From Brachypterus glaber (Eukaryota; Arthropoda; Insecta; Coleoptera; Kateretidae), in contig OY294048.1 of NCBI GenBank assembly GCA_958510825.1, positions 16,323,589 through 16,387,588 on the forward strand: 64,000 nucleotides of DNA, in the 5' to 3' direction. The notes beneath the pieces were generated by a model. It made no database searches and was not told the origin of the DNA. It worked only from the letters and a program-made list of their open reading frames with translations. The position numbers and the translations under genes are program-made. Positions 10,384 to 22,492 of this stretch are shown piece after piece (within the stretch, counting starts at the first letter, position 1; every line of letters begins with the position of its first letter).

Positions 10384-10969
10384 TTTCCACATTCTACTTT
10401 ATTTACGTTCTACAGCCCAAAGCTTCAAAAAAAAACCTAAACAATTAAAAATGATTATATTGTCATTTATATGACAATAGAAAAAAGTCTTGTTAAAATT
10501 GAAAAAACGAAAGCATTCGGGTTTCATAATATCTTCAAAAAGCACTAATGCTTTAATGTAAATATTAATAAAAGTGTACTTAATACTAAGTAGAACTTTG
10601 ATAATATGATATGATATTCTAATGGGTCACCATCTTTATGGAAGTGGTTCTCATGTCCAAAAATTGAGTTTTCAATAATTATTTGAATGTTGGCAACAAA
10701 CAAGGGACTCATATAAGCTGTCATAATGCGATTAAGGGCACAAAAATGTGTCTTTTTCGGTCGGATAGAAAAGCAATTGTTCAGTTGACGCTAAGACACC
10801 CTTATAGGCAGGACACATGTGTTATTTTTGTCATTATGTTTGGACGGAAAGAGGATTATTTTGGCTACAGTACAGTGGCCCATGTCGAGTTGAATAAAAA
10901 CACAGTTACACCGAAAAATATCGGACAAATATACTACCTATTTAACAATAATCTATTACCTGTAATTAT
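10384..10969. other. AT-rich non-coding stretch
   Basis: No supported element. The 99-codon frame at 10683-10982 runs into the repeat at 10970 and has no domain I recognise; I treat it as chance. Confidence 0.35.
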
Positions 10970-11105
10970 TAAATCCCCGTAAAAACAAAAAATTTATGGG
11001 GGGTAAACTTATAAAACAAAATTAAAAATTATAAAAAAATCGAAAAAAAGCTGAAAGAAAATTCCGAACTGTATAATGGAATGCGTAGCATTACATATCT
11101 TCACG
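10970..11105 (+). repeat. Repeat family R4, internally deleted copy
   Basis: The start (aaatccccgtaaaaacaaaa ... ggggggtaaac) and the end (ataatggaatgcgtagcatt followed by acatatcttcacggcttg) match the fuller copies at 30482-31086 and 15456-16052. The middle is missing. The end carries the small palindrome AATGC-gta-GCATT. Confidence 0.65.
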
Positions 11106-12097
11106 GCTTGTCTTTTTATTTATAGTACAACACATACGTATTTGTAACAAATAAAATCAGTTTATCAACATTGGTTATTAAGGAAAGTGATAATGGAGTT
11201 TTGCAAAAGCTACGTTAAATGGAAGAATAATTCTATGAAAACTTACCAAAAATAAATTCCAGCACCACCCCTTTTAAAACTTTTCTACGACTTTTTTTTA
11301 ATCACCCAGAGGTATACCGGTATAATTTATGGATTATTTTGGATAGACCTGCAGTTTGCGAATACAATGGTAAAATATACTGTTTTTGAGTTCAAGAAAA
11401 GAAATATTTCAAAAATAGGTATAAACTCGTTTATAATAAACCTTAAATCGCACGTCTGGGTTTTAGAAATGTGTGTAATTTTTTTGAGTCAAAACTTGTC
11501 TTTTTTTTTTGAGTCAACGTTTGGGTTTTAGAAACGCGTGTAATTGTTCTGAGTCCAAACTTTTAAGTTTTAATAAAATTAGCATGAATATATATTTGTC
11601 CGACTGGAAAAAATATAGGGAAAAAAGGGACATAGGACCTTTTTCCTAACCCACCACCCACAGAACAATCTGACAAATCGGATCAAAAAGTCGACAATAT
11701 TGTCGCGGTATACAATGGACTTGAACGGATTTAACGCGTCAATGTGTTTTCACAGATTCTCGACAATGGTCGAACGAGTATTGCAAAAACCCATTGCCAG
11801 TTCTATTATACTATTTATGAGTTGTCTTTTATTGGAATGTATGGGTTTTATATATAAGTATACTTATATCCAGGAGTGATGGGTCTATTTTTTATATAAG
11901 AAAGATATATTTTTTTAGGTGTTAATGTTTTAATATTTACAAAAAAAATAATAGTATAACCTATAGGTTAAGTAATTATAATATGGATTTTTATTTAGGA
12001 ATTTTAGCCTTATTGCAAGTTTTTGTTGTTTTCTCCTGTATAGATATACATAGAATAATTTTGAAGCGGTTACCTGAATAGTCCAGTCAAATAATAA
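11106..12097. other. AT-rich stretch with a two-copy tandem repeat
   Basis: At 11451-11560 a unit of about 65 bp (gtttgggttttagaaa ... gagtc.aaactt) occurs twice in tandem with moderate divergence. A block near 11755-11850 (gcaaaaacccattgccagtt, atactatttatgag) recurs near 13000-13065 on the other side of the foldback, as though the foldback had split a duplicated segment. No gene is seen. Confidence 0.4.
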
Positions 12098-12950
12098 ATT
12101 TAAGTTGCAATAAATTTACACGGGCTGATATTTTAAAGGGTAGTAGTGGATGGTAACAGAACAGTTTTTCACCGGGTGATTTGCGTAAGGGGTGTCCGCT
12201 ATCTTGAATTTTAGGGGTGAGTTGCCTAATATGCATTGTACTATAAAAATGCATATAACCAATTTTGTTAAGGAGGAAATTTCCAAAAATTTTTGTTTGG
12301 ATCATTTTTTTAGTATATTAATAACAATCGAGTTAATTTAAAAATAGTTATGTTGGAGGTAAAATTGGTTTTTTCCATTTTTCAGCCAAATTATTCATCT
12401 GACTATAAAAGTAGTAATGATCAAACTTGTAGCTCTTGAAATTCTCTATAAGTTTCTTATATTATAAATTTTCATACGTACTTTGGTACGGTTACAGAGG
12501 GCGCAACTCGACATTCGGCGCCCACTGTAACCGTAACAAAATACTTATGGAAATGCATAATGCATAAAAATTATAGAGAATTTCAGGAGCTACAAATTCG
12601 ATCATAACCCCACTTTTGTCCTCCGATTAATAATTTGCCTGAAAAATTAAAAAAACCAATTTCATCCCCAACATGGCAATTTTTGAATATTTATATCTCG
12701 ATTGTTATTAATATATTAAAAAAATGATTCAAATAAAAATTGTTGGAAATTTTCTCCTTAACAAAATTGGTTATATGCATTTTTATGGTAAGATGCATAT
12801 TTAGCAAGATAACCTCACACCCCTAAAATTAAAGATAGCTGACACCCCTTGGGCAAATTCACCAGGTGTGAAAAACTAACAGGAGTGTCGTTTTACTATC
12901 CACTACTACCCTTTAAAAGATCAGCCTGTGTAAATTTATTGCAATTTAAC
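12098..12950. mobile_element. Large imperfect foldback element, about 850 bp
   Basis: The left arm starts near ttgcaataaatttacac and the right arm ends near gtgtaaatttattgcaa. Between them blocks correspond in reverse order: gggtagtagtggat with atccactactaccc, aattttgttaaggaggaaat with the atttt...ccttaacaaaatt block, and tacggttacag with ctgtaaccgta at the centre (about 12487-12530). The central tip is GC-rich (gggcgc / gcgccc). The arms differ at many positions, so the element is old. No transposase is present. The frame at 12087-12305 is only the left arm read in reverse. Confidence 0.8.
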
Positions 12951-13198
12951 ATATGAATTAGAATTAGAAGTATGCACTAAAAATAGTATACCAACGTCGA
13001 ACAATTTTTGCAAAAACCCATTCCCACTTCGGAATTTTGGATTTCTATGATACCATTTATGATTTTTTTTATTGTAATAAATTATATTCCATGTTCTGAG
13101 TTTTAAATACTTAATTTAAGTAACAAGCGACTTAAGTTCAATTATTATAATTATTACTAACATTATAATTAAATTTAAAATTAAATTAAATTTAAAAA
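12951..13198. other. AT-rich spacer
   Basis: Contains the second copy of the block seen at 11755-11850 and otherwise only A/T-rich DNA. Confidence 0.35.
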
Positions 13199-13437
13199 GC
13201 GCCATCTAGTGCATATTTTTTAAAATATTTGTAAAGTGTGAATCCTACTGAAACAAAACATACTTTATGAGAAAGTACAACCAGAAGTAAGTAACAACAG
13301 TTCTATTCAAATACAACTAAAAACATATGGTTCTTATCTGTTCTAACCACAGATACTGCAAAAGTATTTTGGTGCCATCTAGTCACTTTATTTTTAATTA
13401 AGTATTAATTTATTAATTTAATTAGTAGGTGGCGCTT
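13199..13437. mobile_element. Candidate MITE, about 240 bp
   Basis: The ends agcgccatctagtg and taggtggcgct are inverted relative to each other, and an internal gccatctagtcac block repeats the end motif. The target duplication is not clear, so the call is tentative. Confidence 0.35.
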
Positions 13438-15455
13438 CCATCCGCAGCAAATTAATGTAAAAAAACAAAAAAAAAAATATGTGAGCCGTATGCTGGGCTC
13501 GCCTTTTTGCGTACCTCTTCATTGTTTAGTCATTTAAGTATATTATTATTCTGGGGGAAAAAGTGTTTCAGGTTTAGCTTGTTTGTTTTTTTTGTGATTT
13601 CCAAAAAAAACTTTTGTCTGTGTAATCCGCAATTTTCTAAGTAACTATAGTTTTGGAATGTTTTGCCATTTTACTTGGCGAGATCTAATGCTAATGCAAT
13701 TGAAGGCTCCAAAGGAAAAACGCAGTAAGTCCACTGCTTTTTTTCAGGAAAATGCTTTACATTGCACACTTTACAATGACAAAAAACCCTAAAAATATTT
13801 GTTTAAGCTTCTTAAATTAACATGTTCTACAAAAGAATGAATAAAGGAAAAAAAGAAGTACCAAATCCTTATACGCATAAAAAGTCCGCATACACTCAGA
13901 AAATGTAAAAACTTTTTTTCATATTTTTGGATGTAGAATCATCTGTTAAATTTTGGCATGGCAGTTACTGATCACCCTGTATAACAACCAAACTTCATAA
14001 CCAGTCATCGGCGAATTTCCAGTGCTCGCATAGGCGCCGCGTCGATTCTATCGTTGACGCGAGGTTTTAAATATTTACATTTTTATTTTCTTCGAAAAAC
14101 ACCGATATATTTACATATTTATAGTTAATATGTATATTCAATATTGTTGTGTGTAACAAATTAGTCGTCAAATGTTTAGATTTAGTGACCTTTATAAAAA
14201 TTTCCCTCATAATTCGGCAAAATTATTCCGTACGCCTATGTTTCTGTGTTTATTTTCAACGTTGATGAGTCATAACTGAATTTATTCCGATTAATGTTCA
14301 TAACATTCCCAATAACCATACGCCTTACTATATGTATGCATTCGATTAGCCACTTTTAAGTATTATGTGTGTATATAGTGCATATAGTGGGAGTAGGGAT
14401 GTTACGGAGTAGGGTTGTTGTAGAGTAGGGATATTATAGAGAAGGGATGTTAAGGAGTAACAAAATTAGGAGTAGAGATATTAGTCTGCCAAAAATTACG
14501 GTGCTGGAGCTAAAATTGATGCAGATTAAATTTTGGAAATTTTTCAGATACTTAGATTATTACATAATAAGTTTAACAGAAGCGAAACAAACATTTTAAC
14601 TTGCGTTTTTACAATGTTCTAAAATTTCAAATTACCCTTCCAGAACATTTTTTAAAGTGGACTTGGTGTGTTTTTCCTTTCGAGTGTTCAATTATTTTTT
14701 TATATATTTTTTGGCACAAATCTTGGCGTGTCTTACTTGCTGTAGAGAATAATACATCTAGAGGATTTCCATGGTTTTATATTACGAGACCTTTTTAAAT
14801 AAATTAAATTATTTTCATCTCGGTACATAATACCTCGCTTTTAAAGAATATTAAATTTAACAAAAACTATTTGAATGGTAGAAATCGGCCTTTTTTATTA
14901 TATTATTGCATATCACAAAAACCCTGCAAAAAAAAAACAAAAAAGTGATGATATGGGATAAATATGGGTACTTCTATGAAAATCGGGTAACTTGGCAGAT
15001 GAATTGGAGTTACATGGTTTTTATTTTTAATTATGTTCTTTCAAAACATTTTTAATCGAAAACGGGTTGGTTATAATGTATTTAAAAGGAACAGACACTT
15101 ATATGATTTTTTTTGCCACGGTGAAAACATTTTTTTTCTGTAATTGTATTTCGAACATATTTTCCAACATATTAATCTGAGGGTATTATTTGCTTATATT
15201 TTTGGAACTGACCACAAGGGACTCATGAATTTCGTGAAAAACGAAGAATATCTTTTGACTGAAACGAAATACTGGAGTTTCTAGTTTCTATGCTAATTAT
15301 TCACACAAAAAAAGTTAAATTAAAATTAATCAAAATCAGTTTTTTTGCTGATTACAAAAAAAAATTCAATATCTGAAAAAAATAATTAAAAATCTGAAAA
15401 AAAAAATTCGTTTGGACTTGACATGACATAACAAAAATATACCTATATAAATAAA
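13438..15455. other. Non-coding stretch with repeat fragments
   Basis: Contains R3 copy 2 at 13905-13985 (ttttggatgtagaatcatc ... gttactgatcaccctgtata) and a degenerate minisatellite at 14385-14490. The minisatellite motif is about 14-17 bp (ggagtagggatgttac and variants) and returns at 28905-29005 and 54730-54835. The frame at 14601-14798 has no recognisable product. Confidence 0.45.
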
Positions 15456-16052
15456 CAAGCCGTGAAGATATGTAATGCTACGCATTCCATTATATATTAT
15501 TCACAGTAAATTATTTTAACTATTATAGTATAGTATAGTATAGCATTTCCCAAATACTTAAAAAAAAAATAATTTTCAAAAAAAATAACAAAAAAATACA
15601 TTTTTTCAAAGATCTTTTTTGAAAAATGAAAAATTATTGAAAAAAAAAAATTTTCAAAAAAAAGTTTCAATTTTTTTTTTATTTTTTTAATTTTTTTATT
15701 ATTTTTTTTGTAGAATTGGTCCTTATAATAAAAGTAATTTTTCCTGAAAAAATTACGTTAATCGGAATTTTCTTTCAGTATTTTAAATTTTTTTTTAAAG
15801 TCATACCCCATAACTTTTTTGTTTTTGGGAGGATTACTTTCAAAAACAATAGGGATCTTCCCCTCATAGAACTTGATTATTCCTGAATTTTAATACGATA
15901 GGATTATTCGTTCTTGAGTTATCGTGTCTACAAAAATTTTGACATCGGATAGGCGGACGGACGGAGGGACGAACAGAGGGACACTTGAAAAAAAAAGTTT
16001 AGCTTATTTTTTCATGAAACAAATTTAGCTGGCGCAGTGAATAATATAATAA
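15456..16052 (-). repeat. Repeat family R4, copy on the minus strand
   Basis: Read on the minus strand it starts tattatattattcac, passes a block resembling ataactcaagaacgaataat, then aaaaattacttttattataa, and ends in the AATGC-gta-GCATT palindrome and cttcacggcttg, like 30482-31086. It includes a cggacggacggaggga-type tract near 15951-15970. Low-complexity A/T runs at 15560-15720 differ in length from the other copies. Confidence 0.7.
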
Positions 16053-16479
16053 CTAAATAAACATAACATTTTTAAATTAAATTAAAATGATTTCAGATGG
16101 TATTTATAAGACAAAATTTCTCCGAGTGTATGATTTGTAACATACCCAGATGCATATTTGACAAATTCAAAGAATTCATCGATTGCTTCCCATTCTCAAT
16201 AAAATCTTTGAACAATGTGAAGAATGTTGATGACATGCTATTATATCATAACTTCTTTCAAATAAAATTAAAAATAATGACACTAATCATAGATCATACT
16301 CTATTATTAGTAGGGTGCTTCTGGAGCACTGTTTTAACATATGCTCAGATTTTTTTTTTATTTAACTGGCCCACAAAAAATAAAGTTACTGTTAACCAGA
16401 CTATTTTTCTTACCTATTATTACTAGGGTCTACAGACACAAGGATTTCGAAAAGTGGATCCCGCCTTGACAAGCGCATT
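16053..16479. other. Unassigned AT-rich stretch
   Basis: The 109-codon frame at 16097-16426 is long for this composition and rich in F, I and L, but I recognise no domain and see no splice or promoter context. I do not call it a gene. Confidence 0.3.
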
Positions 16480-16745
16480 AAAGGTAAACGTAAACCAACA
16501 CCTCCCATTAAAAAAAAAACACCAAACCAGCGCAAAATCAAAATAAACTAATGCACCATTAAAAAAACACCAAAAATTGGTGAGTACCTATGTTAACAAT
16601 TTTTTATTATAAAAATTAAAAAACAAGTATTTTCCGCACCTAATTATATTCAAAACAGTAAGTTTTAGTAATAAAACTAAAAATCAGTGCAAAAATATTT
16701 TTTAATTTTTGTAGATTTGATGCGCACCGTAACCCAAACAATCCC
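16480..16745 (+). repeat. Dispersed repeat R5, inverted relative to the 56-kb copy
   Basis: Its reverse complement matches 55950-56340: a block with gcgctggtttggtgtttttt and aatgggaggtgttggtttac, then a block with ggtgcgcatcaaatc, gcactgatttttagttttat and aattaggtgcgg. The 16-kb copy has about one and a half units of the tandem part; the 56-kb copy has three. Confidence 0.65.
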
Positions 16746-17089
16746 TTAAGGGAAATGCCTTTTTAAATTAAAAAAGTTAAAAAAATTAATTTAACACAAG
16801 GCACAGTACATTTTTCTAAGTGGGGCATACACCGTTATAATTAATATTATTTATATATCCATTATAATTATAATTATTATTATAATAATTATTATGATAT
16901 TCTCGACATTCGGATCAAAGGTGTCCACGGGCATTTATATTAGGTGCTAAAGCACTTTTAAGATCTTGAGCTAGCTCTTTAAATATTCTTGTACTTTTTT
17001 GAAAAAAATTGGGAATCAGCGAGGTTTTTTACAGTCAAATTCGTTTTCGTATTTAAAAATACGTAAGAATAGTATTTAAAAATGCGTAA

Positions 17090-17500
17090 GAATAGTATAT
17101 TCTGTAACAAGTGTAGAATGATGCATATTCCGAACGAGAGGCGGTCCACAAGTGAGAAATTGCCATTCTACACCTGTTGCAGACTATACTTTTTCTACGA
17201 CTGAAGTTTAATACATTCATATTTTTATATTAATTATATAATAACCAAAAGTTTTAATAAAAAACAATAATTTACATCTAGTAATTTAATTTACATCTAA
17301 TAAATAATATTTTATAATAAACTGTGTATTATTTCGTTGAAAGTAAAATTCTTACGGACTGTGCCATATACCGTAATCCGTTTACGGAATGTGCTATATA
17401 CCGTAAGAGTTCATATACCGTCATCCGTTTACGGAATGTGCCATATAGCTTAAGAGTTTTTCTTGCGATTTAACTAACAGTCGTAGAAAAAAGTATTTAT
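17090..17500. repeat. Inverted-repeat cluster with a 38-bp tandem repeat
   Basis: Arms tatactttttctacgactg (about 17187-17205) and cagtcgtagaaaaaagtat (about 17474-17494) face each other. Just to the left, tctgtaacaagtgtagaatg and cattctacacctgttgcaga form another pair (17100-17180). Between the outer arms, 17352-17455 has about two and a half copies of a unit around gtgccatataccgtaatccg, itself containing ccgta...tacgg. This is probably a MITE with an internal minisatellite. Confidence 0.5.
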
Positions 17501-17544
17501 TTATTTTGTATACAAGTAAGTAAGTATACTTAATACAGAGACGT

Positions 17545-17587
17545 AGAGAGCCCCAAATAAGCATTAAGCTTATGCTAGGGGCTCTCT
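17545..17587. repeat. Perfect 10-bp-stem hairpin
   Basis: AGAGAGCCCC (17545-17554) pairs exactly with GGGGCTCTCT (17578-17587). The 23-nt interior contains its own pair taagc / gctta. It is GC-rich in an AT-rich setting. Its function is unknown. Confidence 0.75.
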
Positions 17588-20369
17588 AATAATTTTATAG
17601 TCTATAGTTCATTTATGTGGACCCCGTTGTGATAAGGGGCCAATAAAAATTATAAATTCTAAATAATTTTTTATTTTGTAAGCAACTGAATGATAAGTCG
17701 CCTCAACATTTCATCTGCCTAAATCCCGTGTACAAGAAGTAAAAGTAAAATATTTTTACCCGGAAAACTACGTCTACCAAGCAGGTGTACCAAACTCAAT
17801 ATTTATTTACCTCAATAAATCATAATACCATAAATTAACTCAAAACAAAATCAACATGTTGTTTCAACAGACGTATATTAAATTAATTTTCAATATTTTA
17901 AAGTTACACCTATAAAAACAAGCTAAGGTATTTATTATACAGGGTGAGACCAACTTGCAGAAGAAAGCGGTACATTAGAAACCTGTTGGCAGGTCCGAAC
18001 ACAGAGGGTAACAGGGAGTGCAAATTTTCCGGGCCTGGTAATCTCAGGGGGCGGCAAGCTGGTTAAAATATAAGTTTTTAAGAAAGAGTCCCATTTAACA
18101 TTTATAAATTTGTATAGAAAATTTGAGGGGTTCCATTATGTATCCATATTTATATGCGGGGGCCAGCGTTGTGTTTAAATGGAACTTCCGTTTAAACATA
18201 ATGTGGCATAAAAATAATATAGTTCTTAAATCAGCCTTTAGTAAAACACAAAAAAGTACAATAGAATCATGGTTCCACTTAAAGTCGACGCGGGCCCTGA
18301 TATAAAAATATTTCTACAGAGATCCGATTAATATTAAGCAAAAAAAAAGATGTGAATGAGAAAATTCACAAGAAATAATTAAGTCGAATTTAAAACTTGT
18401 TTTATATGGAAACAGAATGTATTTATTCTTTGTGGCTTGTAATTAGAGAAAATGGTAACTGTAAAACCTAACCACTTTTATATTTTAAAAAATAACACAT
18501 AAAATAAATTAGTTTGGACTTTTTAGTAGTAATACACAGTGTATATTATAAAAAAGACAACAATTTAAGTAACTTATGTTTTGTTTATTTATTTTTATTT
18601 ATTGTACGCATAATTAATGTTGATATCAAAGTAAAATTCAGTAATTTATAAATCAATTTATAAATTAATTAATATATAAATTAACAGCTGCTTTATGATA
18701 TAATCTAGCAATTGCTAGAAAACGACCAAAAACTTATTTTCTATTTACAAATATTAAAATTATGCTTAAGAATCTTATTTAAATAATTGAAATGTATCAT
18801 ACTTTGATAATAATTAAAGAATTTCAATTTAATTTTATTACATTATTAATATATTATTATTGCCATTCCAGATAAACCTAAAAGATGGCACATTTGATTA
18901 CCTACGCATACATAATTAAAAATTAATCATTTAATATAATAAAATACTAAAAATTATAATTAATTAAATATCGTTTTATAGAAATATTTGGAATAGGTAT
19001 ATGAAAAATCTACATGTTTTCATACTGGAACCATGGATGACATTTAGCATTTTGTCCGCTAAGAGGTAAATTTACCTATCTACATATTTTCAAATTTTTC
19101 AGGAAATGTAAAAAACGATTTTAAAATTTATTTTTGTGATTTATACTCACTACATATTTTTTTGGTACCTTAAAGAGCACTTATTTCGTAAATTTATTTA
19201 AATCACATTCATTCTTAACTATTTTATGTTAAATTCAACAAAAATCGCTATATGTAATTGACATTCTAAAAATGACACACATTTTAGAGGTAAATTTACC
19301 TAAACCTAAGGCCATACATAAGGGGATATGGAATCTAGTTTAAAATTATGATATTTATAAAGATTTTTGTATCCTATTTTATTGTGTACTAGTTTTTTTA
19401 TATTTCCAGGCGCTTTTGTATTATATCTATTATATTTATTGGATCAAGTTCTGTATGGAACTATCATGTTTTAATTGAAAAGTATCCCTATTATATTACT
19501 GCCTGATGTCAGTGATGGAAAATGTAATCTAAAAGTCTACCCAAAATACTTGAGTGCTTAACTTACAATTTTATGATCGGTTTAGGTATGTTTACCTCTA
19601 AAATATTTAGTTTTTATTCTTTTTATCGGTAGGTATTGATTTAACACAAGTTAATTTTAAACATAAACAGTAAGAAATTTTGTATCCGATTCTGTAAAAA
19701 TACAGTTTTTGAAAAAAAAAATAGATTTAGGTCTTAGCCGACGATTTGTAAAAATTTGATGAAAATTTTACGAATAAAAATAATTTTTTTCTTAAATTTC
19801 TACAATTGAAAATATTCTTCATAGTTTTAGTAACATTGTGATTTTTGAGACTTCTACAGACAGAGAAATTATTATGAAAAACAAGTACGTATTATTCAGA
19901 TCAAGTTAGTCAAATCTTCTCTATAACCTAAACCAACCAAAACCCTTGGATGTCGTTTCTATAGACTTATCATCCAATACAGAATCTACATCTACATATA
20001 ATTTTTATGAAATTTTATTTTATTAAAATGTCTAACCATTCTGTATAAGTTGTATGAGTATTAATCATATGAAATGACCAATGTCACTACGAAGGTGTTA
20101 AATTTTAATTATTTTATGTACCCAAAATTGAGTGAAAAAAATGACCACCCTGTATAATCTGTAGAATTTCTAGCTTTAAGCTGATAAAAACATAACATGG
20201 ATGATAAAACAGAATTAAAAGGTGCAAACCGTGCGGCTCGCGGCGGGTGGTTACGGCCCCGTACACGGTCTTTCCTGTGTGAAGCTAGTAACTTATTATA
20301 CCTACTTCTCGCAGCTTAACATCAAATTAAATTTGACCCCGAAAAATGCCAAAAATGGAAAATATTTCT
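17588..20369. other. Long AT-rich non-coding stretch
   Basis: No gene is supported. A block at 17941-18060 (acagggtgagaccaacttgc ...) is less AT-rich than its surroundings, but no second copy was found here. The 14-bp palindrome AGGTAAATTTACCT occurs at about 19064 and 19291, with a variant inverted at about 19584, marking a possible 540-bp element. A short GC-rich patch sits at 20222-20275 (gtgcggctcgcggcgggtgg). Confidence 0.35.
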
Positions 20370-20650
20370 ACCCGTGTACAATTCTAAACAACTTTTTTTT
20401 CAGACACAATAACTTAAGAAAGAATAAAATAATTTTCAGCAAAAATCAATCTTGGTAAGGATAAGAAGCCTACTGAAACTGAAAAGAATCCCTCAAAAAA
20501 TAAGAAAGCTATGGGGTGCTATATATTTGAAAAATCGAAAAAAGAGAAAGAAAATCTCTAATCAACTTTTTTTAAAAAAGATCAATCACACCAAATTTAA
20601 AAAACATGCCCTCAGAAACAAAAAAGTTGTAGAATCTAACCATCATATGT
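20370..20650 (+). repeat. Low-complexity dispersed repeat R6, copy 1
   Basis: Starts with tacaattctaaacaacttt, which also starts the repeat at 54887-55340. Both then run through A-rich DNA with aaaaacaaaaaagtt-type blocks. A third, reversed relative lies near 34195-34440. The open frames at 20222-20652 come from this A-rich DNA. Confidence 0.45.
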
Positions 20651-21249
20651 GAGTAAGAAACACCTAGGTAGGATATGTGTTTTTTACTCGCATATGATTG
20701 GTTATAGTTTTGGAGTAGCAGTTATACTTAAAATGTGGCAAAGTATTAATATTCGAACAACTGTAGCTGTCTTATATAATATAAAATACCTATAATAAGA
20801 GGTCCTACAAAGACAATAAACCGTTACCTACTTAGAGTGTGCTTAAACTTTCTACTAGAACGTTTCTGGTAAAAACACAACCCCAATAAAAACTTGGCGG
20901 GTGGTTACTTATTTGGGATTTTTAATATAGCCGAGAGTGTTAGATTGCTGATGAATATTTCATGATACGCGCGCCAGAGGATCATGATCCACTCGTCGCT
21001 AAAGACAGTCAAATGAGATAAAATGAGATATCTACAGGAAGTCAGATTCGCAGGCTTTTTTAACACAGTAAAAAATAATAACAGATCAATTGGTTATTTA
21101 CAGAAACTTACTTGGTTTCTGTTTTTTTTTGTAGTATTTCCTTTCATAAAGGCTTACTTTTACTATTACATTTGTTGGGAAAAATAATATAGTATATTCA
21201 ACTTCAAAATGAAGTAAGTGTAAACAAACGTGACAACAATGGATTTAGT
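20651..21249. other. Unassigned AT-rich stretch
   Basis: No gene or clear repeat. A small inverted pair around catgatacgcgcgccagagg / atcatgatcc lies near 20960-20990. Confidence 0.35.
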
Positions 21250-21744
21250 GGAAAGTAAAATAAATTAATTTATTAGACCCTGTTTGAGCTATCAAATTGT
21301 AATGTTATTACAGTATTGCAATATTTATTTTGCTCGATATTTTAGATATTCTACATAAGGGAACGTTCAAGTATTACGTAACGCAAAATGTACCAAAATT
21401 CATACACTTCATACCTCGATTCTCGCGTTATTCAAGGCTGTAGACTCTACAGCCAAAATATGAAATCTCTACAGTGTAGAGATTTCATATTTTGGCTACC
21501 CCCCCCCTAACACACCCCCTATTAGGGGAGGTAGCTAAAATATGAAATCTTTATAATCTATAATAAAGCGAGAACCGAGGTATGAAGTGTATGAATTTTG
21601 GTACAATTTGTGTTACGTAATACTTGAACGTTCCCTTATGTAGAATATCTAAAATATCGAGCAAAATAAATATTGCAATACTGTAATAACATTACAATTT
21701 GATAGCTCAAACAGGGTCTAATAAATTAATTTATTTTACTTTCC
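21250..21744. mobile_element. Near-perfect 495-bp foldback element
   Basis: The left arm (21250 to about 21450) and right arm (about 21540 to 21744) are complementary over about 200 bp with only a few mismatches, from ggaaagtaaaataaattaat at the outer ends to tcatacacttcatacctcg inside. The centre holds a second, perfect palindrome at 21451-21497 (agccaaaatatgaaatctct, mirrored around one base) and a C-rich tract. The arms include gggaacgttcaagtattacg, which recurs at 25196. High arm identity means either a young element or arms corrected against each other. No target duplication is clear. Confidence 0.88.
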
Positions 21745-22245
21745 TCTACCTTAAGAGGTATGTAAAAGGGAAAATCTTGTTTATCGGTGGGTGTGTCCGA
21801 AAGATTTTTCACCAAGATAAATGGTAAAAAAAATTCTTGGGAAATTTCATTAAACTTTTGTCAAACGTTACTACCGTTAGGAAGGGTATGGACTTGAAAT
21901 TAAAAATAAACAAACTAAAACAGATACGCTTTCTAGATGCTTGGTAATATATTTAAATCGCTATATCTCGGAAACTAAAAGTTTTATGACAAAAATAATT
22001 AAAAACTGTTTTGCTTTATTACTGTAAAAGAGTTATTGTTAGTATATTACCAAAAATTATATTTTTAGTTTTTGCACTCTTTGTCCATCTTATCCTACAG
22101 CAAGGTTTATTGATGTGTCGCTAACTATAAAGGTAGTAAATCGTCTTGTGAAAAAATTTTTAAATCGGACATTTCGTTCAAAAGTTATAGGGTTAGTAAG
22201 CAGATAGACAGTTGGACAGAGCGACATTACATTTTACATTTTTGT
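21745..22245. other. Unassigned AT-rich stretch
   Basis: No gene or element recognised. Ends at the start of the SINE tail. Confidence 0.35.
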
Positions 22246-22492
22246 TTAACCTCGTACTATTCTACTTAATTAAGCATCCCCTAAGTCCAGGACGTGTGGG
22301 CTAGTAATAGAGGGAACCACCGGCTTTAATTGACTTTCGAACTAATTTATAGGGAGTGTCCGCTTCACTTACGCCTTCGCCAAAATTCAATTATTAATTA
22401 ACTGAAAAAGGCGAATCGGCGCTGGTGAGAATCGAACTCACGCTATTTGGGTACCAAACTCGTCGAGTAGTCCACTACACCAATCCTTCCAT
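22246..22492 (-). mobile_element. tRNA-derived SINE, full-length copy
   Basis: On the minus strand the head contains TGGTGTAGTGG, an exact match to the RNA polymerase III box A consensus TRGYNNARNNG, followed about 40 bp later by a box B-like GAGTTCGATTCTC inside a T-arm stem GTGAG/CTCAC. The body continues through cagttaattaataattgaa, gaagcggacactcccta and a tail with gcttaattaagtagaatagt. The element would be transcribed by Pol III and moved by a LINE. The other copies are at 23883-24142 and 722-873. Confidence 0.88.

Noticed and set aside
16097..16426. 109-codon frame considered as a small membrane protein
   Set aside because: The hydrophobic content is what AT-rich DNA yields by chance; there is no promoter, splice or homology evidence by eye.
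22425..22490. Possible functional tRNA gene on the minus strand
   Set aside because: Box A and a T-arm are present, but the sequence continues into a shared SINE body and recurs elsewhere, so it is a SINE head.
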